Shown here: positions 1 to 10,061 of the stretch, piece after piece
How positions within the stretch are numbered: position 1 is the first letter of the stretch
Layout of the letters: each line of letters begins with the position of its first letter
NCBI GenBank assembly: GCA_003427395.1
Contig: BFEA01000023.1
Coordinates: 2,716,000 to 2,762,671, forward strand
Source: Chara braunii
Taxonomy: Eukaryota > Streptophyta > Charophyceae > Charales > Characeae
Direction of reading: 5' to 3'
DNA length: 46,672 nt
Position numbers and translations under genes: made by a program
The notes under the pieces: model-generated
What the model saw: only the letters and a program-made list of their open reading frames with translations
Told to the model about the DNA's origin: nothing
Database searches by the model: none

Positions 1-3
1 CAC

Positions 4-49
4 GGAGCTACAGAGCTTCAAACATCACCAACTCTGCAAAAGGGGCAGA

Positions 50-99
<50 letters not shown>

Positions 100-151
100 T
101 CCAAGGAGCTACAGAGCTTCAAACGTCACCAACACTGCAAGGGGGGCAGCA
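4..151. repeat. Direct duplication flanking a CT microsatellite
   Basis: A segment of about 47 bp beginning GGAGCTACAGAGCTTCAAAC occurs at 4-50 and again at 105-151 with few differences. The two copies are separated by a CT dinucleotide tract at 53-96. Confidence 0.8.
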
Positions 152-448
152 TGAGACTAGCCAGGAGACAAGCGTATCATGCACACAGGCGATCCACACT
201 CCTTTTACCACGGAGCAGAAATGGCCTCTTCCTTTTCTTGAGAAGGATGGCGCTGTTGCGATTAGAAACGGATGGGCGGTAGAGGGGGAGGGGCGGGGGG
301 GAACGGGGATGTGAAGGAAAGAAACGGGAGGAACGGGAGTGTTTCGAGGGGGGTTAACAACGGTGGACAGTAGAATTGTGTTCTTAGGTAACAAGCTTTG
401 ACGTCATGACGCACCAATACCTTTGTGGGTCTGCAAGATTGGGTTAGC

Positions 449-690
449 AGCCAGCAGGTGGATAGTAGGGCAGGTGGAATCTGAATGGAGGAGGAACAGA
501 CGAAGGATATTGGCTGATGGTCATCAAACAGCCAGCAGGTGCATGGCAGGGCGGATGGACAAGGAACGAATGGAAGACAGACGACGGACATTGGCTGAAT
601 GGCCATCAAAAAGACACCAAGTGCATATCAGGGCGTATGCAATACGACCGCAGCACAAAATGTGGACATTGGCTGATTAGTCATCATTCA
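449..690. repeat. Diverged 81-bp tandem repeat, about three units
   Basis: Units begin near 449, 530 and 611 and share CCAGCAGGTG-like starts and ATTGGCTGA...CATCA ends. Because 81 is a multiple of three, the plus-strand frame stays open across them, giving Arg-rich repeats. I regard this as repeat-driven rather than a gene. Confidence 0.65.
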
Positions 691-1057
691 ACCCCCATAA
701 TCCCCCCCCTCCCCCCCCTCTTTTTCCCCAAAACCATCCTCCTCCCTTCGCTGCGAGAGAATGTCTCGAGGCGTTCGACGGACAGGAAAAAAGTACTTTA
801 CAGCGTCCCCCTGTAGCCCCACGCGATTGGGACACAAAAAAAAAAAGAAAAAAAAAAACATGACTGAGCCTACGACACGGATGTCGTCGCAAAACCAACC
901 TTGCGCGCTCCGTCAACTTTCCACGCCAAGCTTGTTTTGAAATGAAATTGATGTTTTGAAAATAAATAAATAAATTTAAAAAAAAAAATCTACGCCACCC
1001 CCACTAAAACCCTCGTCCAACTCGGAAACTGAAAACAAAGCCACAGGCGAGAGGAGG

Positions 1058-1062
<5 letters not shown>

Positions 1063-1101
<39 letters not shown>
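1063..1101. repeat. GA dinucleotide microsatellite
   Basis: An uninterrupted GA tract of about 39 bases. Similar CT tracts on the plus strand lie at 53-96, 2343-2362, 6310-6340 and 6482-6526, all in the presumed COP1 intron. Confidence 0.9.
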
Positions 1102-1102
<1 letters not shown>

Positions 1103-2985
1103 AACACTCCCCCTGTCGTGTATTGGAAAACCTTACGCGGAAGCCAGAAATGATCACACCCCTCTTGCCAGGGGCTATACACGAGTTCCATCACCCAAGC
1201 TTTCCCCCCAAAAAAAATCCACCACCATTCTTCCCAGTGAGGATTGCCGTGTACGAGTGGTCATCTTCGCCCCTCGGGCCCACAACGGCCAAGGGCCGCT
1301 ATGGCGCGCAAGCAAACCAAGACACGCCAGCGACAGAACAAACCAGGTATCACACCCCAAAGAATAAACCAGGTATGGACCAGGAACAGACCAGGAGTAG
1401 ACCAGGAATGGACAACGGATGGAGTGATAATTTATGCACCATCTTCGGCCGAATACAACGCACCGTCCTTCTGCCCGTATTTGAGGTAACTTCAGTCTAG
1501 ATACAGCAATGATGACCGTGCGTTCTATTTGGGGGAACACGGTAGGAATAAAGCCGCCATAGGCGAGAGACAGATCAGCGGTGGCAGGAGTAGAGGATAA
1601 CCACAACCGCGATTTCCCGGCGGTAAGCTTCACAAGCCAAAGGCTCTTAACTCCTCTTAACTCTTCCGTCGCTCGCGCCAGGCCACAGACATCAGCCTCG
1701 TAGGATTTCCGTGAGCTCCACTGATCATAAACACAAGGCTTATTCCCAACACAAGGCTTATTCCCAGCCCATGAGGCTACCCGCGAATAATATACACATG
1801 CGTTCGAATCCTGACGGGACCGGATGGATACAATAAGGTTAAAGACTACCCGCTCTAAAGAAAGAAAGGAAAAAAAAAAAAAAAAAAAAGAAAAAGAGGC
1901 TGGCGAAGATTCCACGTGCACGCTTTCGCTATCACTGCGAGTGTCCGCACGTTGTAGGTCTCACACTTACGGGGAATATGCACGATCACGCAAAATAGAT
2001 CATAACATTCCCCCCGTCATCCTTCCTCTTTCCTCCTCCCCGCCCCTCTCCCCCGTTCTCGCTCCCCCCCACGAACCCGCTTCGTCGAGAGCCTCCGCCA
2101 TCTTGATGGCCAAGAAAAAACGTGCTTGCATCCATGTACGCCTTACTTGCTTAATGATTGTATAATCACTGTGGACAGTACAATCCTACAATCCTACACG
2201 TGTCAACACCTCGGTGAGCCGTGATACCAATCCGCAAAAGCCTGATCGTCACCTACTTGCCATGTGCACGCACTTTCACTCCAGAGCAGAGGCGAATCCG
2301 TTAGCGTAGCCATAAACACATTTACAGTTTATAGCATACACATCTCTCTCTCTCTCTCTCTCCCCCCCTCCCCAAAAAAGGGGGAGTGGGGCAAAAGAAA
2401 GGTGGGCTGTGACAGAGTGCTTCGCGGATTCTACCGATGCATCAGCACGCGAAACTACAAATGCCCTGTTTTTTTTTTCCCCTCTCTTTCCACCCACGGA
2501 TCACCAGGGAGATACTTACCACAACATTGTTGTTGAATCACATATATATTGTCATATATGTATATCCATAGCGTCACATGATTTTGGTGGCCAGGCGATA
2601 AGCTGGCAAGCAGCCGGTCCGGTAACAAATTTGCGGTTTTCTTTTTCTGGGTTCGTTTACAATGCATAGCAACCCCCTCCCACCGTACATCACTCAGATG
2701 CGAAGCGCGCGAGAACGTTCGTTCCTTTCAGCAGTCGGTGTGAAAGAATTCAACACTAAAACCCTTGCTACCCGTACTGCTTTGAAACTCCTTTCTACGT
2801 TTGAGGAAACCTTTTGCATGCAAAATTCAGAGCCCCAACTGTGTCCTGCTTTTCTATCACTCGTCGCAACTTCGACGTGATCTTTCACAACGCGACGACA
2901 GGGAACGCGTCGTGATACATCTACATCATCGAGATTTACTAATCATTAACGCTACCAGGGCGTGCGCGCGGCGGGGGCCGTCGAA

Positions 2986-3036
2986 GGGGGGGGGGGGGGG
3001 GGGGTTCGAACCGCTCCGATACCAGTGTAACGGGGG

Positions 3037-3088
<52 letters not shown>
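2986..3088. repeat. Long poly-G tracts, including about 49 consecutive G
   Basis: A G run of about 19 bases at 2986-3004 is followed after a short spacer by a nearly pure G tract from 3032, with 3040-3088 all G. Such a run can form G-quadruplexes and is hard to sequence, so the true length is uncertain. Confidence 0.85.
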
Positions 3089-3089
<1 letters not shown>

Positions 3090-4174
3090 GGCGAGGGACA
3101 GGATCTTACACTACTAGTAATTCATATCAATATAGTCATTCTTAAGGCTAAATCGTCTGTAGAGCCCGGGGGGGGGAATGGGGGCAAAGGAGCGCAATCC
3201 TATCTTAAACCACCAGTTCATTGCCCACCCAACTTGAGAATGACGAGTCGAGCCGATTTCCCAGAAGCGTGCAGCTCCTCACCAACGGAACGGCGCCATC
3301 TAACAGCCTCTCCTCTGACATGGTGGTGCTCTTATCACCCCGCGAGAGACTTGGAGGAAGGCAAACGAGACGTTTCTAAAAGGAGGCCGGGGGGTGAGAG
3401 GGGGGGGGCGGGGGGGGAAGAAAAAAAAATCGGAGGCTCGGGGCAACCGGACCGAAATGGCTGGCGGCGGCAGCCAAAGCTAAAAAAGAAAGCCGCGCTG
3501 GCGTCTCGGGAAAAACTTGCACGCAGTGGGAATCCGCCTCGTACAAATGAAGGTCGGATGTACTGGTGGTTTAATTATAGATTCACATTCATTCATCAGT
3601 TTAATATCTGATCTGTGGTCCATCGGGCCACACGATATTAAATTATTTTTTCAGGGCTACGGAGGGGTCATAGGGGTAGGCTTGCCTACTCGACCCTTCC
3701 ACCTTTGCCTTCGTATTGCACTGCAGCGGAGCGTCGCGCGGCCCATTTAAAAAAAAAAAATAAAAAAAAAATAAAAAAAAAAAATCCTCCGTAGAGTGGG
3801 GCTACAATCTTCACCTTCAGTTTCAAGACATTTCTCTTCCCATGAGATGTATGTATGTGGGTTGGGACATTTACACCTTGCAATGCATTTACTTGGTCCA
3901 AAACCTGAACTCAGTACATGGTTTACATAATTAGTTACTAAATTACTGATGACGACAAATTATCTGTACCGATAAAAGAACGACTACCTAGCGTCAATAA
4001 TGATGAATTGCCTGTAAAGACGGAACCGATCCATTTTTTATTTTCTATCTCGCTGTGTACTAAGGAGTTAATAGACATTAGTTGTATAATAGTAACACGA
4101 TAATAATGTATCTATTAGGTTCCCTTTTGACTCCCCGAGCAACATCCCACGCTTCAGAGATCACTTGCCTCGAT

Positions 4175-4284
4175 ACCCAGCAGCGCGCGGAAATCCTTCC
4201 GCCCATGCCAGCATTCGTCCACGGATTCGCCGCTCATTCTCTCTCACGTCTCAACACCCAGCAGCGCGCGGAAATCCTTCCGCC
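4175..4284. repeat. Direct repeat of 29 bp, 81 bp apart
   Basis: The block ACCCAGCAGCGCGCGGAAAT plus CCTTCCGCC is found identically at 4175-4203 and 4256-4284. It contains the internal palindrome GCGCGC. The intervening sequence is unrelated. Confidence 0.8.
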
Positions 4285-4649
4285 GTCCTTCATCCCCCTC
4301 GTCCTCCATCTCCTCCCTCCAAGTCGCCCGTTCTTTTCTCTCCCCCCCCACTTCCCCCCGAAGTCACCCTCCCGCGCCAGTCTCTCAAACGGCATTATGC
4401 ACAGCCTCAAAGATTTTATCAAAAGAAATCATAAGCACTGACTCATGATCCTCTATTCTCGGCATTTCTTTCTCAACGCTTACACTTCCTCCTCTCCATT
4501 ATCTTTACTTCTCTACTCATCCTTTTTCTCCTCTTTTATCAAAAGGGCGACGGCCTTGAGATATCATCATTGAACTGACCGGCCCGAAGTAATTCAAATT
4601 ACTTTATTCTGGTCAACTGCTTACATCTGGATTCGGACTTGGGTCTGGG

Positions 4650-4809
4650 AACAAGACGCCACGTCATTGTGTATATTTCAACAAGACGCCACGTCATTAT
4701 ATATATCTCAACAGTTCGTGGGTGTTGTACCAACTGCGCTAGGCTCGTTGGTTCCACTCATCCTTTTCAGTCTTGCAACAAGACGCCACGTCATTGTATA
4801 TATCGTCAC
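4650..4809. repeat. ACAAGACGCCACGTCATT repeat, three copies
   Basis: The motif ACAAGACGCCACGTCATT followed by TATATAT-like sequence occurs at about 4650, 4680 and 4779. The first two copies are in direct tandem (30-bp period). The third leads into the larger repeat family starting near 4797. Confidence 0.8.
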
Positions 4810-5488
4810 ACCGTGTATCGGAGCGCGAAGGCGAAAAAAGACAAAACAAAAAAGGAAAGTAAAGCTCCCCCTGTTCATCACCTCTTACGTACACGGCCGG
4901 CCACGTGGATGATATATATCGTCACAAGCATATCAGAGCGCAAAAGCGAAAAAAAGAAAAAGAAAGAAAGAAGGAAAACAGGGAAAAATGAATAAAATGA
5001 ATTCATGATTTAATCTTCTTCCTTATAACTCCCCCTGTTCAGAACCTCTTCCGTACAAGGTCCGCCCACGTGGATGTAGGTTGAGCGGCGGCTGCCCCCA
5101 CCCCCGTGTGTCATATCGACCCACTTGCACACAGCCAGAATATATATATATATATATCGTCACAAACAGAACTGCCCGATAAAACCGTAGGCAGAGAGAG
5201 AGAAGAGGACAACAAACGAGGGGCCGTGACAAACTGTTTCGTCGGAGTTTCACCGACTCATATATATATATATATATATTGTCGCAAGAATATCAGAGCG
5301 CAAATGCGAAAAAAAGAAGAAAAGAAGAAAGAAAAACAGGAAAAAATGAATTCAGTTTTTTATCTTCTTCCTTATAACTCCCCCTGTTCAGAACCTCTTG
5401 CGTACAAGGCCGCCCACGTGGATGTCGGTTGAGCGGCGGCTGCCCCCACCCCCGTGTGTCATATCGACCCACTTGCACACAGCCAAAA
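4797..5488. repeat. Three-copy dispersed repeat with ACGTGG core
   Basis: Each copy starts with TATATATCGTCAC- or GTCGCAAG-like sequence, then AGAGCGCAAAAGCGAAA, an A/G-rich stretch, CTCCCCCTGTTCAGAACC, a TACAAGG segment and CCCACGTGGATG. Copies begin near 4797 (short), 4916 and 5279. The last two continue in common through GTGTGTCATATCGACCCACT to about 5139 and 5488. A TA microsatellite and a hammerhead-like motif lie between copies two and three. The unit may be a small mobile element, but I see no clear ends. Confidence 0.75.
5228..5261 (-). ncRNA. Degenerate hammerhead ribozyme-like motif, copy 1
   Basis: On the minus strand this reads TGA, then stem II GUCGG (5253-5257) pairing perfectly with CCGAC (5241-5245) across a 7-nt loop, then GAAA. 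A short helix III follows, ACA pairing with UGU (5235-5237 with 5229-5231) over a GUU loop, then C at 5228 in the cleavage position. This matches a type I hammerhead with minimal helix III, the form known from Penelope-like elements and animal retrozymes. The first three residues of the CUGAUGA core are replaced by an expanded TA microsatellite (5259-5279), so this copy should be inactive. Compare copy 2 at 34252-34288. Confidence 0.55.
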
Positions 5489-6309
5489 GGCAAAGAGGCA
5501 AAGAAAAGAGGAAGGGAACAGCCAAATAAAAACAGATCCCAGATGACACGTCCCACATGCAAGCACCGCCCCTGCCCACAGGCCAAACGACGGGACAAGA
5601 CCAACCAGGATGTCAAGCATTCTTGTCTGCAAATAAAAAATAAAATAAAAAACGGAGGACCGGTATAGAAAACAATCCCGGATGACGATTCCCATTAACA
5701 ACTTTCTTTTGCCCCCCTTCGCCCCTCGGGCACCTGTTTCCTGCACCCTGCTTCCCCTTACCCCCTTCTTCCACTCGACCTACCCTTCTAATTCCATTCA
5801 GTTTGCTCTTCTCGCTCTTCCACGTGTCAGGTTCGGTAATTCCCGTGTCTACTTTCCCCATCCAGCCATGTGTTCTGTTTACAAAACCTTCCTGGCGCAT
5901 CTCAACAGACCCGCCTCCGCGATAAAGAAGTGAGGGGCATCGGAACACGCGCGCAATATTGACGGTCTGAAAAAGCAGCTCCTTCGCATTGGGTGCGTGA
6001 TTGCTAATTTATTTGCGGGGAAGAGAACACTGCTAGTCTCTTCCCCGCCAATGAATGCACCTATGGATGGAGCTCGTGAAATGGTCAGTCGTCGATAGTC
6101 GACCAATTGATTGATCACTTGCCCCGCCTTGTCCTTCCCGACCATCGGCCTCTCCATAACATGCGAGCGCCACCCCCCCCCCTCCCCCGATCTGTGAGCA
6201 ATTCGTCCACAAGTCATCCATACAGTACTCCATAACTGGTTAACTACTTGCTGGTCAACTTCTTCGAGTCCTCGCTGACACTCTTCGTCATTCCCCCCCC
6301 CTCTCCCCC

Positions 6310-6344
<35 letters not shown>

Positions 6345-6479
6345 CCACCCCGCCCACCCGCCCGCCCTCTCGTGCGCTTCGCAAGGGACCATCGCACCTC
6401 GGAAATATGTTCCGTCAGTCATCCACCCAAGTGATGTGCATTTCCTCCCTCAAATAACGAACACACCCTTACCATGACC

Positions 6480-6529
<50 letters not shown>

Positions 6530-6725
6530 CGCGCGCGCAACACGCAACTCGGCGTACGGGGAGCAAAATCGAGCCAACGTCGGTCCCGATACCTACTTGA
6601 TGACGGGATTTAGAATTGATATCCTCTGATCAAAGAATCGTGATCCCGAACGTCAAGTGAGACGACAGTGAAGCGACGAAATGAAACGTAAAAGGAAAGC
6701 ACGTGGGAAGGACGACAAGACGCAC

Positions 6726-7271
6726 CTTATTTAGCAAGAAGTTCGGGTAGAGCTGATCGTGTGTGAGGAATTGCAAGCACGCCGGGCAGTTGCGTTTATT
6801 CCTCAGGTGGGTAGTGATGCACGTGTAACAGAAGCTGTGACCACACGCCGTCAAGAACGCGTCCTTCATCGTGGACATGCATATCGGGCACAGAAAATCC
6901 TTATCTACTGGTGTTCCACCCGCCCACGCGCCCGTCATCAGCATTCTCGTGGGTGAGATACCAGTACCCCCCCCTCCTCGTCTATTCCTCTCGCTCTCCT
7001 CTCCATAACATTCCGTGGTCATCAGCTCTGTCTTCACACAAGACAGAGAGGGCACTTGCGTTGGCGTTTGGGTGGGCGCCAGCAGTGACCCGTCGCTACA
7101 ATTCGTCGTCATTGATGAAGACAACACGAACGACGACGGGGATCCCGACTGCTGCACTCGGCCGCGACGGCGACGGCCCAGTGGGAAAAGCTGGCGCGGA
7201 AGAATCTTGACGCTTGACGAATGAGGGGAAAGGGAGCTGCCGCCTCCTCCGCCAGCCTCCGAGCTCCCCAT
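6726..7271 (-). CDS. COP1: COP1 E3 ubiquitin ligase, first coding exon (partial gene)
   Basis: This exon encodes 182 residues from the ATG at 7271-7269, which has G at -3 and +4. A Ser/Gly/Arg-rich N-terminus of about 120 residues precedes a C3HC4 RING finger with ligands C128, C131, C143, H145, C148, C151, C162 and C165. The stretches around KDAFLTACGHSFCY and QLYPNFLL match plant COP1, whereas animal COP1 differs there. The exon stops at AAG|GTGCGT, a good splice donor in phase 0, right after the RING, as expected for a plant COP1 first exon. In plants COP1 ubiquitinates light-signalling transcription factors such as HY5 in the nucleus, working with SPA proteins. The coiled coil and WD40 repeats must lie downstream on the minus strand, toward position 1 or beyond; I could not find them here. 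The N-terminal extension is longer than in Arabidopsis. An in-frame upstream TTG-initiated reading was rejected as the start. Identity is strong; the exact start is moderately sure. Confidence 0.9.
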
Positions 7272-7517
7272 CACCGATAGCGTAGGCCGGCAACACTGCA
7301 GGCCATAGCGAAGTGCTCGGAGACAGAAGCGCAGGCTCCCAATCAATCAACAAGAGGAAGAGAATGGAAGAGAGAACGGCGATAACAAGGAGGCACAGAG
7401 GAAGAAAACAGGAGGGGAGATAGACGACGTCTCTCGAATATGATCCGTCTTCTTCTTCCTCCGATTAATTATGCTCCTTCTATCAGGTCACCCTCAACCC
7501 TGCATTTACGGGCCAGG

Positions 7518-7527
7518 CATATATAAG
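7518..7527 (-). promoter_or_regulatory. Candidate TATA box for COP1
   Basis: The minus strand reads CCTTATATATG here, about 250 bases upstream of the COP1 ATG, a plausible distance for a TATA box and 5' UTR. The same bases also read TATATAAG on the plus strand, so orientation is ambiguous, and no transcript evidence is available. Confidence 0.3.
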
Positions 7528-7896
7528 GCGAGAGAGTAATCTTGCACTTTTTCAGCAGGCTTGACACCGCAGTCAACGCAGGTGCCCCCACTCAGAGCGC
7601 CAAGTCCCTTTGGTCGGCCGCGATGGGGGGACACACTTGGACTTCCCATCTTCGACGTTGATCAAACATAACCGCCCGCCCACCCGCACACCTCAGACGA
7701 ACGAGTTCGGGTCGCCAACAATTATCTCAGGGATTGAATTGATTGGATTGATTGATCGATCGAATCTGTATCATAATCGCCTCCACTTCGGCTACTTCTC
7801 CATTTCTCCGTCTGCTTCTCCCTTTCATTTTCCCATCACCGCCACCACCCGTCCCATCCACGTGTTTCAGCCACCCTGATCCCGCAGTCACTCTCA

Positions 7897-8056
7897 AGGC
7901 TCCCCGCCTCCTGCCTCCCACCAAATCTCACCCCTCCTTCCGATTACCGTACGTACGGGTCGGTCCGTGTTTCGCTAGGCTTCCCGCCTCCTGCCTCCCA
8001 CCAAATTCCACCCCTCCTTCCGATTAGCGTACGTATGGGTCGGTCCGTGTTTCGCT
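7897..8056. repeat. 80-bp tandem duplication upstream of COP1
   Basis: Units 7897-7976 and 7977-8056 differ at only about five to seven positions. Each contains CGTACGTA(C/T)GGGTCGGTCC followed by GTGTTTCGCT. It looks like a recent duplication. Confidence 0.9.
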
Positions 8057-8794
8057 CCCTCCTACTTCCCGCCCCCGCCTCATCTCGCTCCCCTCTTGCG
8101 CACAGTTTTGCATTCCGCGCTACTACGCTTCCGGTTCCTCGGCAGCAACACTGGCTGTCGCGTTCGCTTTCACAGAGGGCAACGTGTGCCACTTGCGCCC
8201 TTGCGCAGTTTTCCGAATCCGAGTGCGCGGGGGTTGCCTCTCGATTTGCACTCTCCCGCCAGTCGGCGCGGGGTGGTTATGTCGAGTTGGCGAGGCGGTG
8301 GCGCTCGCGCCAAATGACTTGCCCGCCGGCCAGGGCGTGGGCGTGGGCGTGGGCGAACACTGTCAAACGAACGAAGGCAGACGTACGTCCGCAACGCAAC
8401 TAGATGGGGAACGTGCACGTGGATCCGAATGGCGGCACCGCTTGATCAAAGCCACCAGCCCGCCTCTAGAACGAATCGATATCGCGCCTCTCCTATCGTT
8501 TGCGCTGGCAGCGCGCTGCCCAATCGAATCTGGAGAAAACCGAAGTTCTTTCCCCGCTTTTTCTCGCCCTTGTGAGCCGATTTTCTCGGACAACAACGCA
8601 ATTGTTGTATTGTAGACTTGGTTTAAATTTTACGACATTTTCATTTTAGTAGCTGTTTTTCGAATTTTATTACCGCCTTGGCGGAATCAGAAAAGATATC
8701 GAGGAAACAAAAGAAGAGGAAGAGGAAAAAAAAGAAACGCAAATAACTGCTGGCGTTCCATTGGCTCACCGCCGCAGCGCTCTGTGTCAAGTCC

Positions 8795-8800
8795 CACGTG
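8795..8800. promoter_or_regulatory. G-box CACGTG, one of several around COP1
   Basis: The palindrome CACGTG occurs at 7859-7864, 8416-8421, 8795-8800 and 9143-9148 upstream of COP1, and at 6700-6705 just inside intron 1. G-boxes bind bZIP and bHLH factors, including HY5 and PIFs in land plants. Four in about 2.2 kb is more than chance would give, but function is inferred only. Confidence 0.3.
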
Positions 8801-10061
8801 GTACCTCGTGGGAACACATCCCCGCCGACCTTCGGATCGACGAGAGGGTCGGCTAGCCCATGCCCGCTTCGTCCAGAACTTCTGCAATTTGTCTCTGCTG
8901 AGCCACAAACGACAGTGAACTGTGCAGACTCAGACAGATCTGCAGCGGATTCGAGATACGCTATAACAGATTGTAGAGGGCTTCTCCGAACCATGGAATA
9001 GGAAGGCGTGCCAACGTGTGAAAGGGGAGCCCATCACCGCAGTGTGTGGTTGGGATGACGTGGTTCCTGGTTACGCGCGTTGCAGCTTCCCATCCGTCCG
9101 ATTCCTCAGCTGTACGACTCCCTTACGACGGAGATTTTCCAACACGTGTCAGGACTCTCGCTCGCTCTGCATATAGGCGGGCGAGGGCTGATTCCTCAAA
9201 TAACCCTCCGCAAGTTGACCACACCCTCACGCCGCCGTGAGCCTCAAGAAGAGGCCGCCTCTCAGTGGCCCAGGCTAAACGTTGTCAGGGCCGGCCCTCC
9301 TCTCATGAAGTGGCCAGAAAATGCAGGACTATCTTGGCCTCGCCACACCACCTGGGGGCCCGCACCGTTGAACCTCGTTCATGGTTTCTTTTGAGACCCT
9401 GGACGCGGAAGGTCAGGGCTAACTGGAGGAGAAGCAGACCGAACCATTAGCAGCACAACGGATTGTAGAACAATAGAGCCGCTCTCAAATTGAGGCCTCG
9501 AAAAAGGTTTCAAGACCAAAAAAAAGGTTTTGGGCGGAGGGGCGACGTTAGCGCGACTGCGCTACCTGGGTGCCTGCCCTCGATGTACTACCAGGAACGG
9601 GTTCGTAACTATCGAGGGTTAGGGCTTTGGTGGCGGCGTGGCTTGGGAACACTGTCCAACCCTGGGTATTCCCGAGGGATGGCGGAGCGTTCCTCCTTCT
9701 CACCTAGCGGTTAGCAGGTGTGTGCTCACTGTGAAATATCAGTGGCCAGAGGGATCTCCGACGGTTTGGTCTGTCTGCTGTTTGCTACAATCTCGGCTCG
9801 CGTCTCCGTAGTAAGAGATATTTGGGCAAGGGAAAGGCCTTATGCTGTTGAAGAGAAGATAATGAAGAGAGCTGCAGACTGGGGACAGTATGCTGAAGAC
9901 GCCTTCACGGGTCAACTTATGGTATAACATCTCCTGGCTCTCACCTGGGGGGAGGGGGTGGTGTTTTCCTATGAATTGATTGGAGGCTCCGATAAATTAT
10001 TATTCTATTATTTTTAGCCCTAGTTAGGTTTTGACTGAAAGCGTTGTAAGATTATAAGCAA

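Larger units (their letters stand above)
1..6725 (-). other. Presumed COP1 intron 1 (partial), repeat-rich, no exon found
   Basis: The minus-strand donor dinucleotide GT lies at 6725-6724, so sequence to its left should be intron until COP1 exon 2. Reading the minus strand I see no coiled-coil or WD40 coding stretch of COP1. The open frames are short and follow simple repeats, for example Ser/Leu runs from CT tracts. The region holds CT/GA microsatellites, poly-A and poly-G runs, and several local duplications listed separately. A short exon could be missed by eye. An intron of at least 6.7 kb is inferred, not proven. Confidence 0.5.
7272..9498. other. COP1 5' UTR, promoter and upstream intergenic sequence
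   Basis: No convincing coding region is seen here on either strand; the open frames are short, lack known domains and overlap one another. The stretch contains a TATA-like element near 7520, an 80-bp tandem duplication (7897-8056), a GGGCGT short repeat near 8335-8355, and four CACGTG G-boxes (7859, 8416, 8795, 9143). It ends where LINE-1 is proposed to begin. Confidence 0.5.

Noticed and set aside
262-609. Minus-strand open frame of 115 codons rich in Pro/Leu/Ser
   Set aside because: It arises from C-rich low-complexity sequence, lacks an ATG-led gene context and any domain.
2801-3145. Open frame encoding a poly-Gly stretch
   Set aside because: It is simply the poly-G tract read in one frame.
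8184-8615. Plus-strand open frame of 143 codons upstream of COP1
   Set aside because: No recognisable domain; overlapping frames of similar length on both strands indicate GC-rich chance openness.
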